Below, one piece after another: positions 26,552-35,716 of a stretch of 64,000 nucleotides of DNA. Source of the stretch: Nonomuraea jiangxiensis. GTDB lineage: Bacteria; Actinomycetota; Actinomycetes; Streptosporangiales; Streptosporangiaceae. Position 1 is the first letter of the stretch; every line of letters begins with the position of its first letter. The stretch covers positions 28,324 through 92,323 of the forward strand of contig NZ_FNDJ01000039.1 of the NCBI RefSeq assembly GCF_900099965.1. The letters are read 5' to 3'. The notes beneath the pieces were generated by a model, which saw nothing but the letters and a program-made list of their open reading frames with translations, did no database searches and was not told where the DNA came from. Made by a program: the position numbers and the translations under genes.

Positions 26552-28216
26552 ATGACCCACACCACCGCCAAGCGCACCCTGTACCGCGTCAAGGGCGTAG
26601 CCCCAACCATCGAGGCGTTGTACGACGCGCTCGACATGACCCAGCTGATCTCGATCAGCGCCGATGTCGAAATCCTGTCCGACGAGCTCGGCGTGCCCGC
26701 GATCATGATCGACGGCGTGTTCGTCAAGGCCGAGGCAAGCTGGTACCCCGACCTGCGGCGCACCAGCAACCGCTGGGTCTCCCGCCCCAGCATCCAACCT
26801 GCCTCACTGCTCATGTTCGCCCTCGACGACGAGGTGTACGCCATCGGCTACGGACTCGGCCACCACCTCATCGCCAACCGCTTGAAGGACAAGCGCTTCG
26901 GACTGCGCTTCGCCATCCGACAGGTCAACCCCGCCGAGGTCAACGACCTGGTCCGGCAGACGCCTGGCAGCGGGAAGACCGACATCACCCTGGTTCCTGG
27001 CGGGGCGTCCGTGCGGACCTTCGGAATCGAGGAGCACGCGCAGATCGTCCGTACAATCGGCGGCCGTCTCGGTGGTGTGAAGCTCACCGTCTCTTCGCGG
27101 AGTCGGGCGCGCGTCTCCAGTGCGCACGGTGGCGTTGGGCTTCGGCTGCACCTCGGGGTTGATGGCCCGGACCTCCTTACCGACGTCCGGGAGATCTCGC
27201 GGGTCTGCCGAGAGGAACGCCCGCACCCGGATCTGGAGTTCGTCGAGTACATCACCGAGATCACTGACGCGGACCTCATCGCCAGGCTGGAGGAGGCTCT
27301 GGACGACCTCCTCGGCGGGCCTGACCAGGGTCGGGTAGCGGGAGCCGTCCCGAAGGGTCGCTGGGACCAGTATCTGGCCGCTCGCGCCTTCCGTATGCGG
27401 ATTAACAGTCGGCAAGGGAAGGTAGGCGACACCTTCGACCTTGCCTATCTGCTTGAGCGGGCGCGGGTGCAGCGGGCTGGCACCAGGGTGGAGGCCCTGC
27501 GCGAGGGCAAGGTCGTTCTTTACGAGGACAGCCGCGCGCGCAGTGACGACGTGATCTGCTACTCCTCTGCTCTTCGCTGGGTGGAGGCCGACGTGGCGCT
27601 GGGTGACCAGCGGTTCTTCCTGCTCGATGAGGACTGGTACGAAATCGGTCCCGCCTACCTCGCCACGGTCCGCAGCCAGGTTGAGAGGCTGATCGTCTCC
27701 TCAGCCACAGACGACCTGCCCGCGTGGGACCTCGCGCACGATGAGCACCGCTTTTGCGAGGACATCGAGAACTCGGGCCGCGGCTATCTCTGCATGGACA
27801 AGAAGCTCGTGAAGACCCGACTGCACCGGGGCAACGGCGTGGAGATCTGCGACGTGCTCTATCCCGACGGCACGCTCATGATGGCCAAGCGCGCCTACCG
27901 AGCTGGCGCGCTCAGCCACCTGCTCAAGCAGGTACTTGTGGCCGTCCAAGCTCTTCAGCACGACCCCGACGCCATCGTCGGATTCCGGGAGAAGGTGGCG
28001 CAGGCCCCTGGCGGGTGGGAACTGCCTGAGGGCTTCCAGCCCAAGAAGGTCGTCCTGGCGATTCTCTTGAAGGACGGCGCCGAGCTCACCGCCAACACGC
28101 TGTTTCCCTTCGCGCAGGTCGCCCTTCTGCACACCGCCACTGTCCTTCGCGCCTGGGGAGTCGCGATCGAGGTTGTCGGGGTCCGTGGGCGCCCATGCGC
28201 GTGTGTCGTGAAGTAA
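26552..28216 (+). CDS. DUF6119 (TIGR04141-type, sporadically distributed) protein
   Basis: The 554-residue product starts at an ATG with AGGAG six bases upstream. It has the features of the TIGR04141/DUF6119 family: a YRVKGV start, YAIGYGLGHHLIA near residue 110, FGLRFAIRQVNP near 125, FDLAYLLERARVQRAG near 300 and, late, DLAHDEHRFCEDIENSGRGYLCMDKKLVKTR. The biochemical role is not known to me. The family is patchily distributed, and its position here, opposite a type I restriction operon and before an AbiGi-like gene, points to phage defence. A hairpin at 28240 ends its transcript. Confidence 0.8.
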   Translation: MTHTTAKRTLYRVKGVAPTIEALYDALDMTQLISISADVEILSDELGVPAIMIDGVFVKAEASWYPDLRRTSNRWVSRPSIQPASLLMFALDDEVYAIGYGLGHHLIANRLKDKRFGLRFAIRQVNPAEVNDLVRQTPGSGKTDITLVPGGASVRTFGIEEHAQIVRTIGGRLGGVKLTVSSRSRARVSSAHGGVGLRLHLGVDGPDLLTDVREISRVCREERPHPDLEFVEYITEITDADLIARLEEALDDLLGGPDQGRVAGAVPKGRWDQYLAARAFRMRINSRQGKVGDTFDLAYLLERARVQRAGTRVEALREGKVVLYEDSRARSDDVICYSSALRWVEADVALGDQRFFLLDEDWYEIGPAYLATVRSQVERLIVSSATDDLPAWDLAHDEHRFCEDIENSGRGYLCMDKKLVKTRLHRGNGVEICDVLYPDGTLMMAKRAYRAGALSHLLKQVLVAVQALQHDPDAIVGFREKVAQAPGGWELPEGFQPKKVVLAILLKDGAELTANTLFPFAQVALLHTATVLRAWGVAIEVVGVRGRPCACVVK

Positions 28217-28239
28217 GGCCATAAGCCTCATACGAGGGC

Positions 28240-28272
28240 TTGAGGTGAGTGCTGTCCGAAGCAACACTCACC
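28240..28272 (+). terminator. Hairpin after the DUF6119 gene
   Basis: GAGGTGAGTG (28240-28249) pairs exactly with CACTCACCTC (28263-28272) around a 13-base loop, 24 bases after the stop. A separate 14-base palindrome, ACCTCGGCCGAGGT, follows at 28274-28287. The 370-base stretch to the next gene holds nothing else that I recognise. Confidence 0.65.
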
Positions 28273-28588
28273 TCTACCTCGGCCGAGGTGACGCCGCAGC
28301 ACCGCCGCCTCATGCCGATAACCATGATCTCGACATCCTTGGTCACCTCGCTTCGGCTCAGGAGCAACAACCAGCCGAACACGAGGCAGCCTCGCCCTGG
28401 CAGGACAGATGAAGCCATCCCTTGCTCAGAGGCCGCAGGAGATCGCCACCGTCGACGTGGAACCTTGACGGCATAGCAGCTGCGTGCGCGGCCTCTTCCG
28501 GCACTCGCACGAGGCGGCCCTGTTGCGCCCAAGAGGTCGCGGAATAGGCCCTACAGTGGGCAGATTGACCCAAAAGCCTGGGAGCGTC

Positions 28589-29359
28589 ATGTCATATCCC
28601 CCTGCCCACCAGCCGGTCGCCGTCGAGAACCTGCTCCACCGACGAAGCGATCTGTCGACCTTTCTCGTCCATCTCACACGCGACCGGGCCGGTGGGGTCA
28701 GTGCCAGGGAATCCCTCCTCGCCATCCTGCGCGATCAGCAAGTGCAGGCCGTCAATAGCTTCGGTCCGGCGGCGCCACTCCTCAAAGGCACGCGCTTCGA
28801 AGACAGCCAACGAGCCGTCTGCTTCACGGAGACACCGCTCGAACACACCTGGATGATGTGCCAGCCGATCGCGGGTCGAAGCGTTCGGCTCTCCAGCTTC
28901 GGACTCGCCTTCACCAAGGAGTGGGCACGACGCCGCGGGGTGAACCCGATCTGGTACATCGACATCACACCCGGACACGACTGGCTGACCGTCCCCATCG
29001 ATCGTCTCGTCCAGGAAGCCCTCGGCGAGCCTGCCCTACCGTTCACACAACCAAACGGCGACCTTCCGGACATCCTTCGACTTACGCCCTTTATGGAACA
29101 GATGGGAACCGGAACTCGATCAAGTGATGGGGCCAACTACCGCAAGGACTTCTCCTGGGAGCGTGAATGGCGCCACCAGGGCGATCTTGTCTTCTCTCTC
29201 AATGACGTCATGACCATCTTCGCTCCCGAATCCGATCACGCTTCGTTCGCCCGAGACCTACATGCCCGGCAACCCGCCCAAGAGCGCATTCCCCCTCTCC
29301 TCGATCCCAACTGGAGTCTTGAACGAATGGTCATCGCGCTTACGCAGACTGACGGATGA
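28589..29359 (+). CDS. AbiGi-like abortive-infection protein
   Basis: From the ATG at 28589, with GGGAGC a few bases upstream, the product is 256 residues. It matches the AbiGi family pattern: LSTFLVHLTRD near the start, ILRDQQVQAVN and then AVCFTETPLEHTWMM (the CFTE-P motif) near residue 85, FGLAFTKEWARRRGVNPIWYID near 115, and FSWEREWRHQGDLVF near 190. In the lactococcal AbiG system this component works with the AbiGii protein in aborting phage growth. No AbiGii-like gene lies nearby, so it may act alone or with the DUF6119 protein encoded 372 bases upstream. Confidence 0.75.
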   Translation: MSYPPAHQPVAVENLLHRRSDLSTFLVHLTRDRAGGVSARESLLAILRDQQVQAVNSFGPAAPLLKGTRFEDSQRAVCFTETPLEHTWMMCQPIAGRSVRLSSFGLAFTKEWARRRGVNPIWYIDITPGHDWLTVPIDRLVQEALGEPALPFTQPNGDLPDILRLTPFMEQMGTGTRSSDGANYRKDFSWEREWRHQGDLVFSLNDVMTIFAPESDHASFARDLHARQPAQERIPPLLDPNWSLERMVIALTQTDG

Positions 29360-29491
29360 AGTCGATGCGCTGACCTTCACGCTGGAACCCGTTGCCGAGC
29401 CCAGACTCCACAGACCGTGTCGAATCGTGGACCTGTCGTACGAGCTTCCCCTGTCTCATGGCCTCTTCCGGGTACGTGATCGTGGCCTGCT

Positions 29492-30206
29492 TTACAAGTC
29501 CAGCCACCCTCTACGGCGCAGGGAGAAAGCACGCTGGCCGCAGAAGGCGGAGCAGTAACGTCGCCGTCGGGTGAAGGCCCGACCAGATCCCGGTAGCGGT
29601 TGTGCGCAGACCTTGCAGCGTCGTTCCGGAACAAGGGCTGCAAGGCTGTCCAGCAGACAACTCACACCCTCCACCTGCTCTGGCAGAGGGTCATCGTCGG
29701 CCCGGCATCCCTGGTACTTCAGCAGCTGCGCGAACGCTGTACGAAGCTGATTGAGATCGCGACGCCTGGCTCCCAGCAACGCCAGGTAGTCCTCCACCGG
29801 CCACATGACCAACGCCCGCCCTGGACAGGTAGACGCCGACCGCGTCGATCCGGTAGCGGTCGGAGTACTCCATCAGAACGTACCCGAGCAGTTGGTACAC
29901 GGTTGGTAGCGGGAAGTCATGGACACGACGGATGCTCTTGACGTCGATCAGCGTCCCCGCGGCGATCAGATCGGCATCGGCCGGAATGTCGGAGCTGCCA
30001 TCGAAGGTGGCGCCTGACGCGCACTCCTCAGCCCGAGTGGCTAGGCGGAGCTGCTCCAGGGTGCTGGCCTGGGCGGCCACCCCATGATTGCTCGGTTCGA
30101 TGCTCGCCGGCACCTGATATGGCATAGCACCGGGCGGCATTCTTGGACATTTTTGACGCCGGTATTTGCGGACAGAGTTACACATTAAGATACGGTGCGA
30201 CAGCAC
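29492..30206 (-). pseudogene. Frameshifted gene with a nuclease-like core and zinc-ribbon tail
   Basis: The upstream frame (30206-29691) reads FDGSSDIPADADLIAAGTLIDVKS, then VYQLLGYVLMEYSDRYRIDAVGVYLSRAG. This is a D-x(n)-D-x-K arrangement that resembles PD-(D/E)XK nucleases. Near 29808-29820 the frame breaks, and the continuation in another frame reads VMWPVEDYLALLGARRRDL and ends in CKVCAQPLPGSGRAFTRR, then CSAFC, a zinc-ribbon-like tail, to 29492. The two pieces together make one plausible protein of some 230 residues, possibly also shortened at its N-terminus. A small change in a GCGGGCGTTGG stretch is enough to explain the shift. The enzymatic reading is an inference from the motif. Confidence 0.55.
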
Positions 30207-31201
30207 ATAGCATAATGCCTGTCGGCTTTAATCCGCAGGCGCGCTAACTTCCCAGTTATCGTCGCTCTCATCCTGCAGGTCGCCATGGCCGATCCCTCGC
30301 TGGGTCGAGGCTGCCTACCGCCGATCGCGGACGATGAGGGTGCACCCGGATACTATGCTGCGTCCGGTAATCATGATGAAACCTTTGCTTCGCCTACTGT
30401 CCGAATCCGGGCCTGATCGCAGGTATTTATAAAGGTGACAGGGATCAGGTGGCCCAGGTGATCGGGCCACACCGACATGACTTCACCGCACGACAACGCA
30501 ACACCCCCGAACCACATCATCCGCCGTACCACGCGAACCGCGGACCATACCTTTCGGCACGAACGACGGCGTCCAACTGCCGATCGAAGAGACCCATCGG
30601 GCCAGCAGCGATGCACGGTCATCCCAGGCCGGCGTACTGGAAACGGCTTCTCATCTCCCCCGCACGCATGGATGCGTTCCTGCACACGGGAGCCGTCCTT
30701 ACTCTGCGTCGCCTCGAAGCGATGAGCGCTGAACTGGCGGCGACACGCGGAGACCGCCGGCGCCCGCCCCGCCATTGACCGTCGGATTCGGCCTTGACCA
30801 TCGCCATCCAGGTGGGCGTCGATACACCCTGTCCGGCACGGCCATCGATGCGGCGGGGTGACGACCACGGGCGTGCTCGCCCCTCACGCCACCGCATCGG
30901 CCGCGTCAGACGGGCACACGGCGGCCCCGGCGCTCCACACCGCACAGACGGCGGCACGGCGACAGGACCGCCGTGCGCCCGTAGCCACCGATCACCGGGG
31001 CCATGGCTAAACGGGATATCGCGGGATGCATGTCCGGAACGGGACTCGTTTAAGGCACGGCTCTTGGCCAGGGCGGTCGGTCCCTTCACCGGCCGCTTCC
31101 GGGGCTGGGCGCAGCAATCCTGTGCCGAGCGCCACCCCGCCCCTGCTCACCCACACCAGCCCCTGCCCAACAGCACTAAAGAGAACAGGACAGTCACCAC
31201 G
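30207..31201. other. One-kilobase stretch without a convincing gene
   Basis: The left part (30150-30440) is clearly more A+T-rich than the surroundings, for example around 30180-30230 and 30420-30440. The rest has GC-rich open frames in several phases, but none has a sensible start, ribosome site or protein-like composition. It could hold promoters, an origin-like segment of the element or decayed genes. I see no RNA gene. Confidence 0.45.
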
Positions 31202-32767
31202 ATGGCCGAGGGACGCACCTTCAAACGCTGCTCCTGCCGCGACAGCGACGGCAAGGCACTCGGGCAGAAATGCCCCAAGCTGCGCCGCGCCGACGGCGGA
31301 TGGAGCTACCGGCACGGCATCTGGAACTACCAGATCGAACTCCCACCCGGACCCGACGGCACGCGGCGCGGGCCACTGCGCCGCGGCGGCTTCGCCACCC
31401 AGGACGCCGCCAAAGACGAACTCGGCCAGGTGCGCGACCTGCTCGCGCTGACCGACCCGCGCGAGCCCGCCACCCGTACCCAGATCGCCGACCTGATCAA
31501 GCGCACCCTGGCCGAGACCGACACGCTTCCGAACGCGGAGACGATCCGCCGCAAGATCAAGACCGGGCAGCATCTGACCCAGGAGATCACCGTCGAGCAG
31601 TGGCTGGCGGAGTTCCTCAACCGCAAGCGGAAGATCGAGGAGACCACACGCCGCTCCTACGAGGGCCACATCCGCCTCTACCTCACCCCGCATCTGGGGC
31701 GGCTCAGGCTGGAGCAGCTCAAGGTGAGCGACATCGCGTTGATGTTCGAGCAGATCGAGGAGTTCAACGACACCATCGCCGAACGCCGCGCCGAACCCGA
31801 CCCGCAGGTGCGCGCGAGCGTCAAATACCGGCGGCCGATCAGCATCGCCACCATGCACCGCATCCGCGCCACCCTCCGGCACGCGCTCAACATGGCCATG
31901 CGGCAAGACCGTCTGATCGACTTCAACCCCGCCGCGGTCCTGGAGATGCCCGCTCACACCCGGCCCAAGCCACTGGTATGGACCGACGACCGCGTCCGTG
32001 CCTGGCAGGCCGACTACCGCAGCTACCGGGAGAGGCAGAAGCAACGCCGAGGTGGACGGCGGGTCGATCCCATCGACGCCTACACCAGCGTGCCGCGCCC
32101 CTCCCCGGTCATGGTGTGGACGCCAGCGCACACCCGCCTATTCCTCGAAGAAGCCCAGCGTCACCGCCTGTTCGCCCTCTACCAGCTGATCGCGTTGCGC
32201 GGGTTGCGCCGGGGCGAGGCGTGCGGGCTGCGCTGGAAGGAGGTCGATCTCGACGGCCACACTCTGACGGTGAACTGGCAGCTCGTACAGCTAGCATGGG
32301 AGGTTCATGAGGGCACCCCGAAAACCGACGCCTCGGTCCGGACGATCGCCCTGGACACCGACACCGCACGGGTGCTGCGCGCCCACCGGCAACAGCAACT
32401 GCAGGAACGCCTGGCCATCTGCGAGGCATGGACCGACAGCAGGTTCGTCTTCACCCAGCCCGACGGCAGCCGCCTGCATCCCCAGCACGTCTCCGACCAG
32501 TTTCTCTGGCTAGCCTACCTGGCCGGCCTGCCACCCATCCGGCTCCATGACCTCCGCCATGGCGCCGCCTCGCTCATGCTGGCCGCCGGAGTGGAGATGA
32601 AGGTTGTACAGGAAACCCTGGGACACACCTCCAGCGCCTTCACCGCCGACACCTACACCTCCGTCTACCCGCAGGTCGCCACGGCCGCCGCCGAAAAGAC
32701 CGCCGCCCTGCTCTTCGGCGAGGAAAGCCAGGCTGAGGCCGGGAAACTCATCTCGCTGAGGAGCTGA
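31202..32767 (+). CDS. int: Tyrosine site-specific integrase
   Basis: The 521-residue product has a short Cys-containing N-terminal segment (CSCRDSDGKALGQKCPKL), an arm-type DNA-binding region, a SAM-like core-binding domain (ITVEQWLAEFLNRKRKIEETTRRSY) and a C-terminal catalytic domain. The catalytic residues are visible: Arg in ALRGLRRGEACGL, His and Arg in LHDLRHGAASLM, His in LGHTSSAFTADTY, and the nucleophile Tyr in that last string or in the adjacent SVYP. An AGGACA lies upstream of the ATG at 31202. It stops 209 bases before the 3' end of a tRNA-Arg gene, the normal position for an element that integrates into that gene. Confidence 0.92.
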   Translation: MAEGRTFKRCSCRDSDGKALGQKCPKLRRADGGWSYRHGIWNYQIELPPGPDGTRRGPLRRGGFATQDAAKDELGQVRDLLALTDPREPATRTQIADLIKRTLAETDTLPNAETIRRKIKTGQHLTQEITVEQWLAEFLNRKRKIEETTRRSYEGHIRLYLTPHLGRLRLEQLKVSDIALMFEQIEEFNDTIAERRAEPDPQVRASVKYRRPISIATMHRIRATLRHALNMAMRQDRLIDFNPAAVLEMPAHTRPKPLVWTDDRVRAWQADYRSYRERQKQRRGGRRVDPIDAYTSVPRPSPVMVWTPAHTRLFLEEAQRHRLFALYQLIALRGLRRGEACGLRWKEVDLDGHTLTVNWQLVQLAWEVHEGTPKTDASVRTIALDTDTARVLRAHRQQQLQERLAICEAWTDSRFVFTQPDGSRLHPQHVSDQFLWLAYLAGLPPIRLHDLRHGAASLMLAAGVEMKVVQETLGHTSSAFTADTYTSVYPQVATAAAEKTAALLFGEESQAEAGKLISLRS

Positions 32768-32975
32768 CAGTCGGATTAAGTGTCCGGCCCCGCATTCGCC
32801 GCCTGCTCGCGGCCAGTCGGGGCCACTGCTCTTCCCGCAGCAGCCGGAGACGGTGAATGGATCATGATGTGTGCGGGGTTGGTGCGCGCGAGCACGCACG
32901 GAGCACGCAAACGCTAGACAAAAATTCTAGAACGCATCCGATCCCGCATCATCGCAGGTCAGAACATGATCAAAG

Positions 32976-33049
32976 CGCGCCCTGCAGGATTCGAACCTGC
33001 GACCGTCGGATTAGAAGTCCGGTGCTCTATCCAGCTGAGCTAAGGGCGC
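32976..33049 (-). tRNA. tRNA-Arg (anticodon UCU), likely integration site
   Basis: The minus strand folds into a full cloverleaf: acceptor GCGCCCT/AGGGCGC, D-arm TAGCTCAGCTGGATAGAGC, anticodon loop CTTCTAA with anticodon TCT, and T-arm GCAGGTTCGAATCCTGC. One weak C-A pair closes the anticodon stem. The 3' end faces the integrase gene, so an element entering here keeps the tRNA whole and would leave a copy of its 3' part at its far end. I searched the DNA to the left by eye for such a copy and did not find one. Confidence 0.93.
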
Positions 33050-33545
33050 TCCCGCCTTATTGTGCATGATCCGGCGACTTGTCATGCACAGGTTTTCCCC
33101 GTGTCAGCCTGACCAGGCCGATCACACCCACATGGACGGCCTTCGCAGGGCTGTCGCCAGCAGGTCCTGGCTGATGGCGCGCCTGGCCATGTGGTCTCCG
33201 TGAGGATATCGAAGTTGCCGGGAAGAGGAGAAACCGGAGAAAGCCATACAAAGAGCCCGCCCAGATGCCCCCAAGGGGGAGGGATGGGTTTCGGCTGAGG
33301 TCGGGGCAGGGTGTCCTGGGGCGGCGGGGGTTCGGGGCTGGGGCTGGGTGGCGGGTCGCGTCCGTCCGTTCGGGGCGGGGGTGCTCGTGGCGGCTGCACC
33401 GTGGGGGGCCTGGGGCGGGGAGCGATGCCGGCTTGATGTCGAGATGGCGTACGGGTGGCTGGGGTCGGTTGGGGAGGTGGGGAAGGGAGGGGGTGGGGTG
33501 GGAACGGGGGGCGGGGTGGGGTGGGAGGGGATAAGATTTGTCGGC
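33050..33545. other. Gene-free stretch with a long G-rich tract
   Basis: I see no convincing gene. From about 33461 to 33531 the plus strand is a near-continuous series of G runs (three to six G) split by one to three other bases, a strong G-quadruplex candidate. It ends 15 bases before the ATG of the phosphotransferase gene at 33546, so it lies in that gene's promoter or leader. Confidence 0.6.
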
Positions 33546-34331
33546 ATGGTCGCGACGCTCCTGCATGAAATTCCGCTGCAGGGCGGGGACGTGACTGACG
33601 GGGTGGTGCGGGTTGGGGATACCGTGCGCAGACCGGCCAGTACGTCTACGCCCGCCGTGCACGCCCTACTCAGGCACCTAGAGGCGGTCGGGTTCGAGGG
33701 TGCGCCCCGGGTGGTGGGGATGGATGGGCTTGGGCGGGAAATCTTGACGTTCATCCCTGGAACGACTGGTTTAAGGGTTGAAAGCGTGACCGATGGGGCT
33801 TTGTCCGGGGTTGCGCTGTTGTTGCGTGAATATCATGACGCGACCATCGGGTTTCCCCTGACGCCTGACGGGTGGGAAGGGGGGTCGAACGATGACCGGA
33901 TGCCGGAGGTCGTCGGGCACTGCGACCTGACGCCGGAGAACGTGGTCTTCTCCAGGCCCGGACGGCCGCATGCGATGATCGACTTTGATCTGGCCCGGCC
34001 GACCACCCGGCTCTTCGACGTCGCCACCACCCTGCGGCACTGGGCCCCGATCGCCGACCCCGTCGACCGCCACCCGCTGCTCCGCAACCTCGACGTGGGA
34101 GCCCGGCTCCGGCTGTTCTGCGACGCGTACGGGCTGCTCCCCCGCGACCGCCGCCGCCTCCTTGAGCTGGCCAGGACCCGCTTCCACCGCTCCTACACCG
34201 TGATGCGCACCCGCGCCACGGCCGGCGGCACCTGGGCCCGGATGTGGGCGGGCGGCGCGGGTGAGCGCATCCGCCGTGCTGCTGCCTGGCTGGATGTCCA
34301 CGAAGATGAGCTTTATGCCCATTTGGTATGA
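33546..34331 (+). CDS. Aminoglycoside-phosphotransferase-fold kinase
   Basis: The 261-residue protein has the APH core: the catalytic loop VVGHCDLTPENVVFSRPG near residue 120 (Asp in HCDLTPEN) and the metal-binding IDFDLARP near 145. The N-terminal ATP-binding lobe is short (VVRVGDTVRRP). The start at 33546 gives the usual beginning of the fold; no strong ribosome site is visible, and the G-rich leader may affect translation. The substrate could be an antibiotic or a metabolite. The gene overlaps cobD by 17 bases. Confidence 0.78.
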   Translation: MVATLLHEIPLQGGDVTDGVVRVGDTVRRPASTSTPAVHALLRHLEAVGFEGAPRVVGMDGLGREILTFIPGTTGLRVESVTDGALSGVALLLREYHDATIGFPLTPDGWEGGSNDDRMPEVVGHCDLTPENVVFSRPGRPHAMIDFDLARPTTRLFDVATTLRHWAPIADPVDRHPLLRNLDVGARLRLFCDAYGLLPRDRRRLLELARTRFHRSYTVMRTRATAGGTWARMWAGGAGERIRRAAAWLDVHEDELYAHLV

Positions 34332-35253
34332 CCCCCTGGGCCTCGCTCTCGGCGTGGCCCTCGATCAGGTGTTCGCCGACCCCCGCAGTGCCGCTCATCC
34401 GGTAGCGCTGTTCGGGCGGGCCGCGGCGGGCCTGGAAAGATCCCTGTACGCGGACAGCAGAGCGCGTGGAGTCGTGCACGTCGCCGTGTGCGTCGGATCC
34501 GCGACGGCCCTCGGCGTGCTGGCCCAGCGGGTACCCGGCCGCGCAGCCCGTACGGCCGTCACCGCCGTCGCGACCTGGGCGGTGCTCGGCGGCACCACGC
34601 TCGCCCGCGAAGGCGCCTACATGGCCGACGCCCTCGAACGCGGCGACCTGGAACGCGCCAGAGCCCGGCTCCCCCACCTCTGCGGCCGTGACCCGGCTGG
34701 CCTGGAGGCTCCCGAACTGGCCAGGGCCACGGTCGAGTCGCTGGCCGAGAACACCTCCGACGCCGTCGTGGCCCCGCTGTTCTGGGGGGCGGTGGCGGGG
34801 GTGCCGGGACTGCTGGCGTACCGGGTGATCAACACGCTGGACGCCATGATCGGCCACCGTTCCCCCCGCTACGAGCGCTTCGGCTGGGCGGCGGCACGCC
34901 TCGACGACGTGGCGAACTACCTGCCCGCCCGGGTGACGGGGCTCCTCACGGTCCTGACGGGACCGAACCCCGGGCGCGCGCTGGCGATGCTCAGCCGGGA
35001 CGGCCACCGCCACCCCAGCCCGAACGCCGGCCGGTGCGAGGCCGCGTTCGCCGGCGCGCTCGGAGTGACGCTGGGCGGTACGAACGTGTACGGCGGCCGC
35101 ACCGAACACCGCCCGACCATGGGCGACGGCCCCAGGCCCGCCGTCAAGGACATCCGCCGCGCCGCCCGCCTGACCCGGGCGGTGAGCCTGGCCGCCGCCG
35201 GAGCAGCCGTCCTGACGGCGTGGGCCCTGAGATCGCGCACCCGGTCGTCATGA
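34315..35253 (+). CDS. cobD: Adenosylcobinamide-phosphate synthase CobD/CbiB
   Basis: From the ATG at 34315 the product is 312 residues with several membrane segments. Family blocks are ALDQVFADPRSAAHPVALFGR at the start, ESLAENTSDAVVAPLFWGAVAG near residue 160, and RVINTLDAMIGHRSPRYERFGWAAARLDDVANYLPAR near 180. It joins an aminopropanol or its phosphate to adenosylcobyrate in late cobalamin synthesis, at the membrane. An ATG at 34306 is an alternative. No other cobalamin gene is nearby; the upstream overlap with a phosphotransferase gene suggests cotranscription. Confidence 0.9.
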   Translation: MPIWYDPLGLALGVALDQVFADPRSAAHPVALFGRAAAGLERSLYADSRARGVVHVAVCVGSATALGVLAQRVPGRAARTAVTAVATWAVLGGTTLAREGAYMADALERGDLERARARLPHLCGRDPAGLEAPELARATVESLAENTSDAVVAPLFWGAVAGVPGLLAYRVINTLDAMIGHRSPRYERFGWAAARLDDVANYLPARVTGLLTVLTGPNPGRALAMLSRDGHRHPSPNAGRCEAAFAGALGVTLGGTNVYGGRTEHRPTMGDGPRPAVKDIRRAARLTRAVSLAAAGAAVLTAWALRSRTRSS

Positions 35254-35406
35254 GGAAAGGGACCCGACCAACCGTGTGACGGACAACATTGAAGGATTGT
35301 GGCGGGCGGTCATCCGTCTCCCCGGCGCAGGAAACGCGCCATGGCCGCCCGCCTCAAGCAATCGCCACGCGGTGAACGGTCCTCGTGATCGCTCTGAAGG
35401 CGGCGC

Positions 35407-35640
35407 TCACATCACGCGGTTGAGGTTGAGCACCAGCCAGATCACGAACAACGACACCACCGTGATCCCGATCATCGACCTGGCCGCGTTGTGCGCGACC
35501 ACCTTACGTGCGGTGACCTGCTTGGCGCTCTGCTTCCACACCTGCCGCATGATGATCATTGCTTGATAGCGGCGGCCGAGGGCGAACACGGCGAGCGCGA
35601 TGAGGATGAACAAGACGATGCGCATGTCTGCAGCTGCCAC
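35407..35640 (-). CDS. Small membrane protein, 77 aa
   Basis: The product has two hydrophobic helices, MRIVLFILIALAVFALG near the start and SMIGITVVSLFVIWLVLNL near the end, with a basic linker between. A GTG at 35640 is the likely start because GGGGGAT lies eight bases upstream; an ATG five codons later is possible. I do not recognise the family. It is convergent with cobD and divergent from nothing close. Confidence 0.6.
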   Translation of the reverse strand: MAAADMRIVLFILIALAVFALGRRYQAMIIMRQVWKQSAKQVTARKVVAHNAARSMIGITVVSLFVIWLVLNLNRVM

Positions 35641-35716
35641 GGAGATCCCCCTGTGGGCTTTGAAAACTGATGCCCCCGAGGCTTTTGAAACTCAGGATAC
35701 TCCTAGGGCCCGAGTT

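Noticed and set aside
30371..30868. A 165-codon minus-strand frame near the A+T-rich stretch
   Set aside because: No ribosome site, family motif or sensible composition; other phases are equally open.
32768..33049. Second attachment repeat inside the window
   Set aside because: I looked for the tRNA 3' sequence (around TTCGAATCCTGC) to the left by eye and found no match; it may lie outside the window.
33057..33662. A 201-codon minus-strand frame in the G-rich region beside the tRNA
   Set aside because: It is a proline-rich product of the G-tract complement with no start signal or motif.
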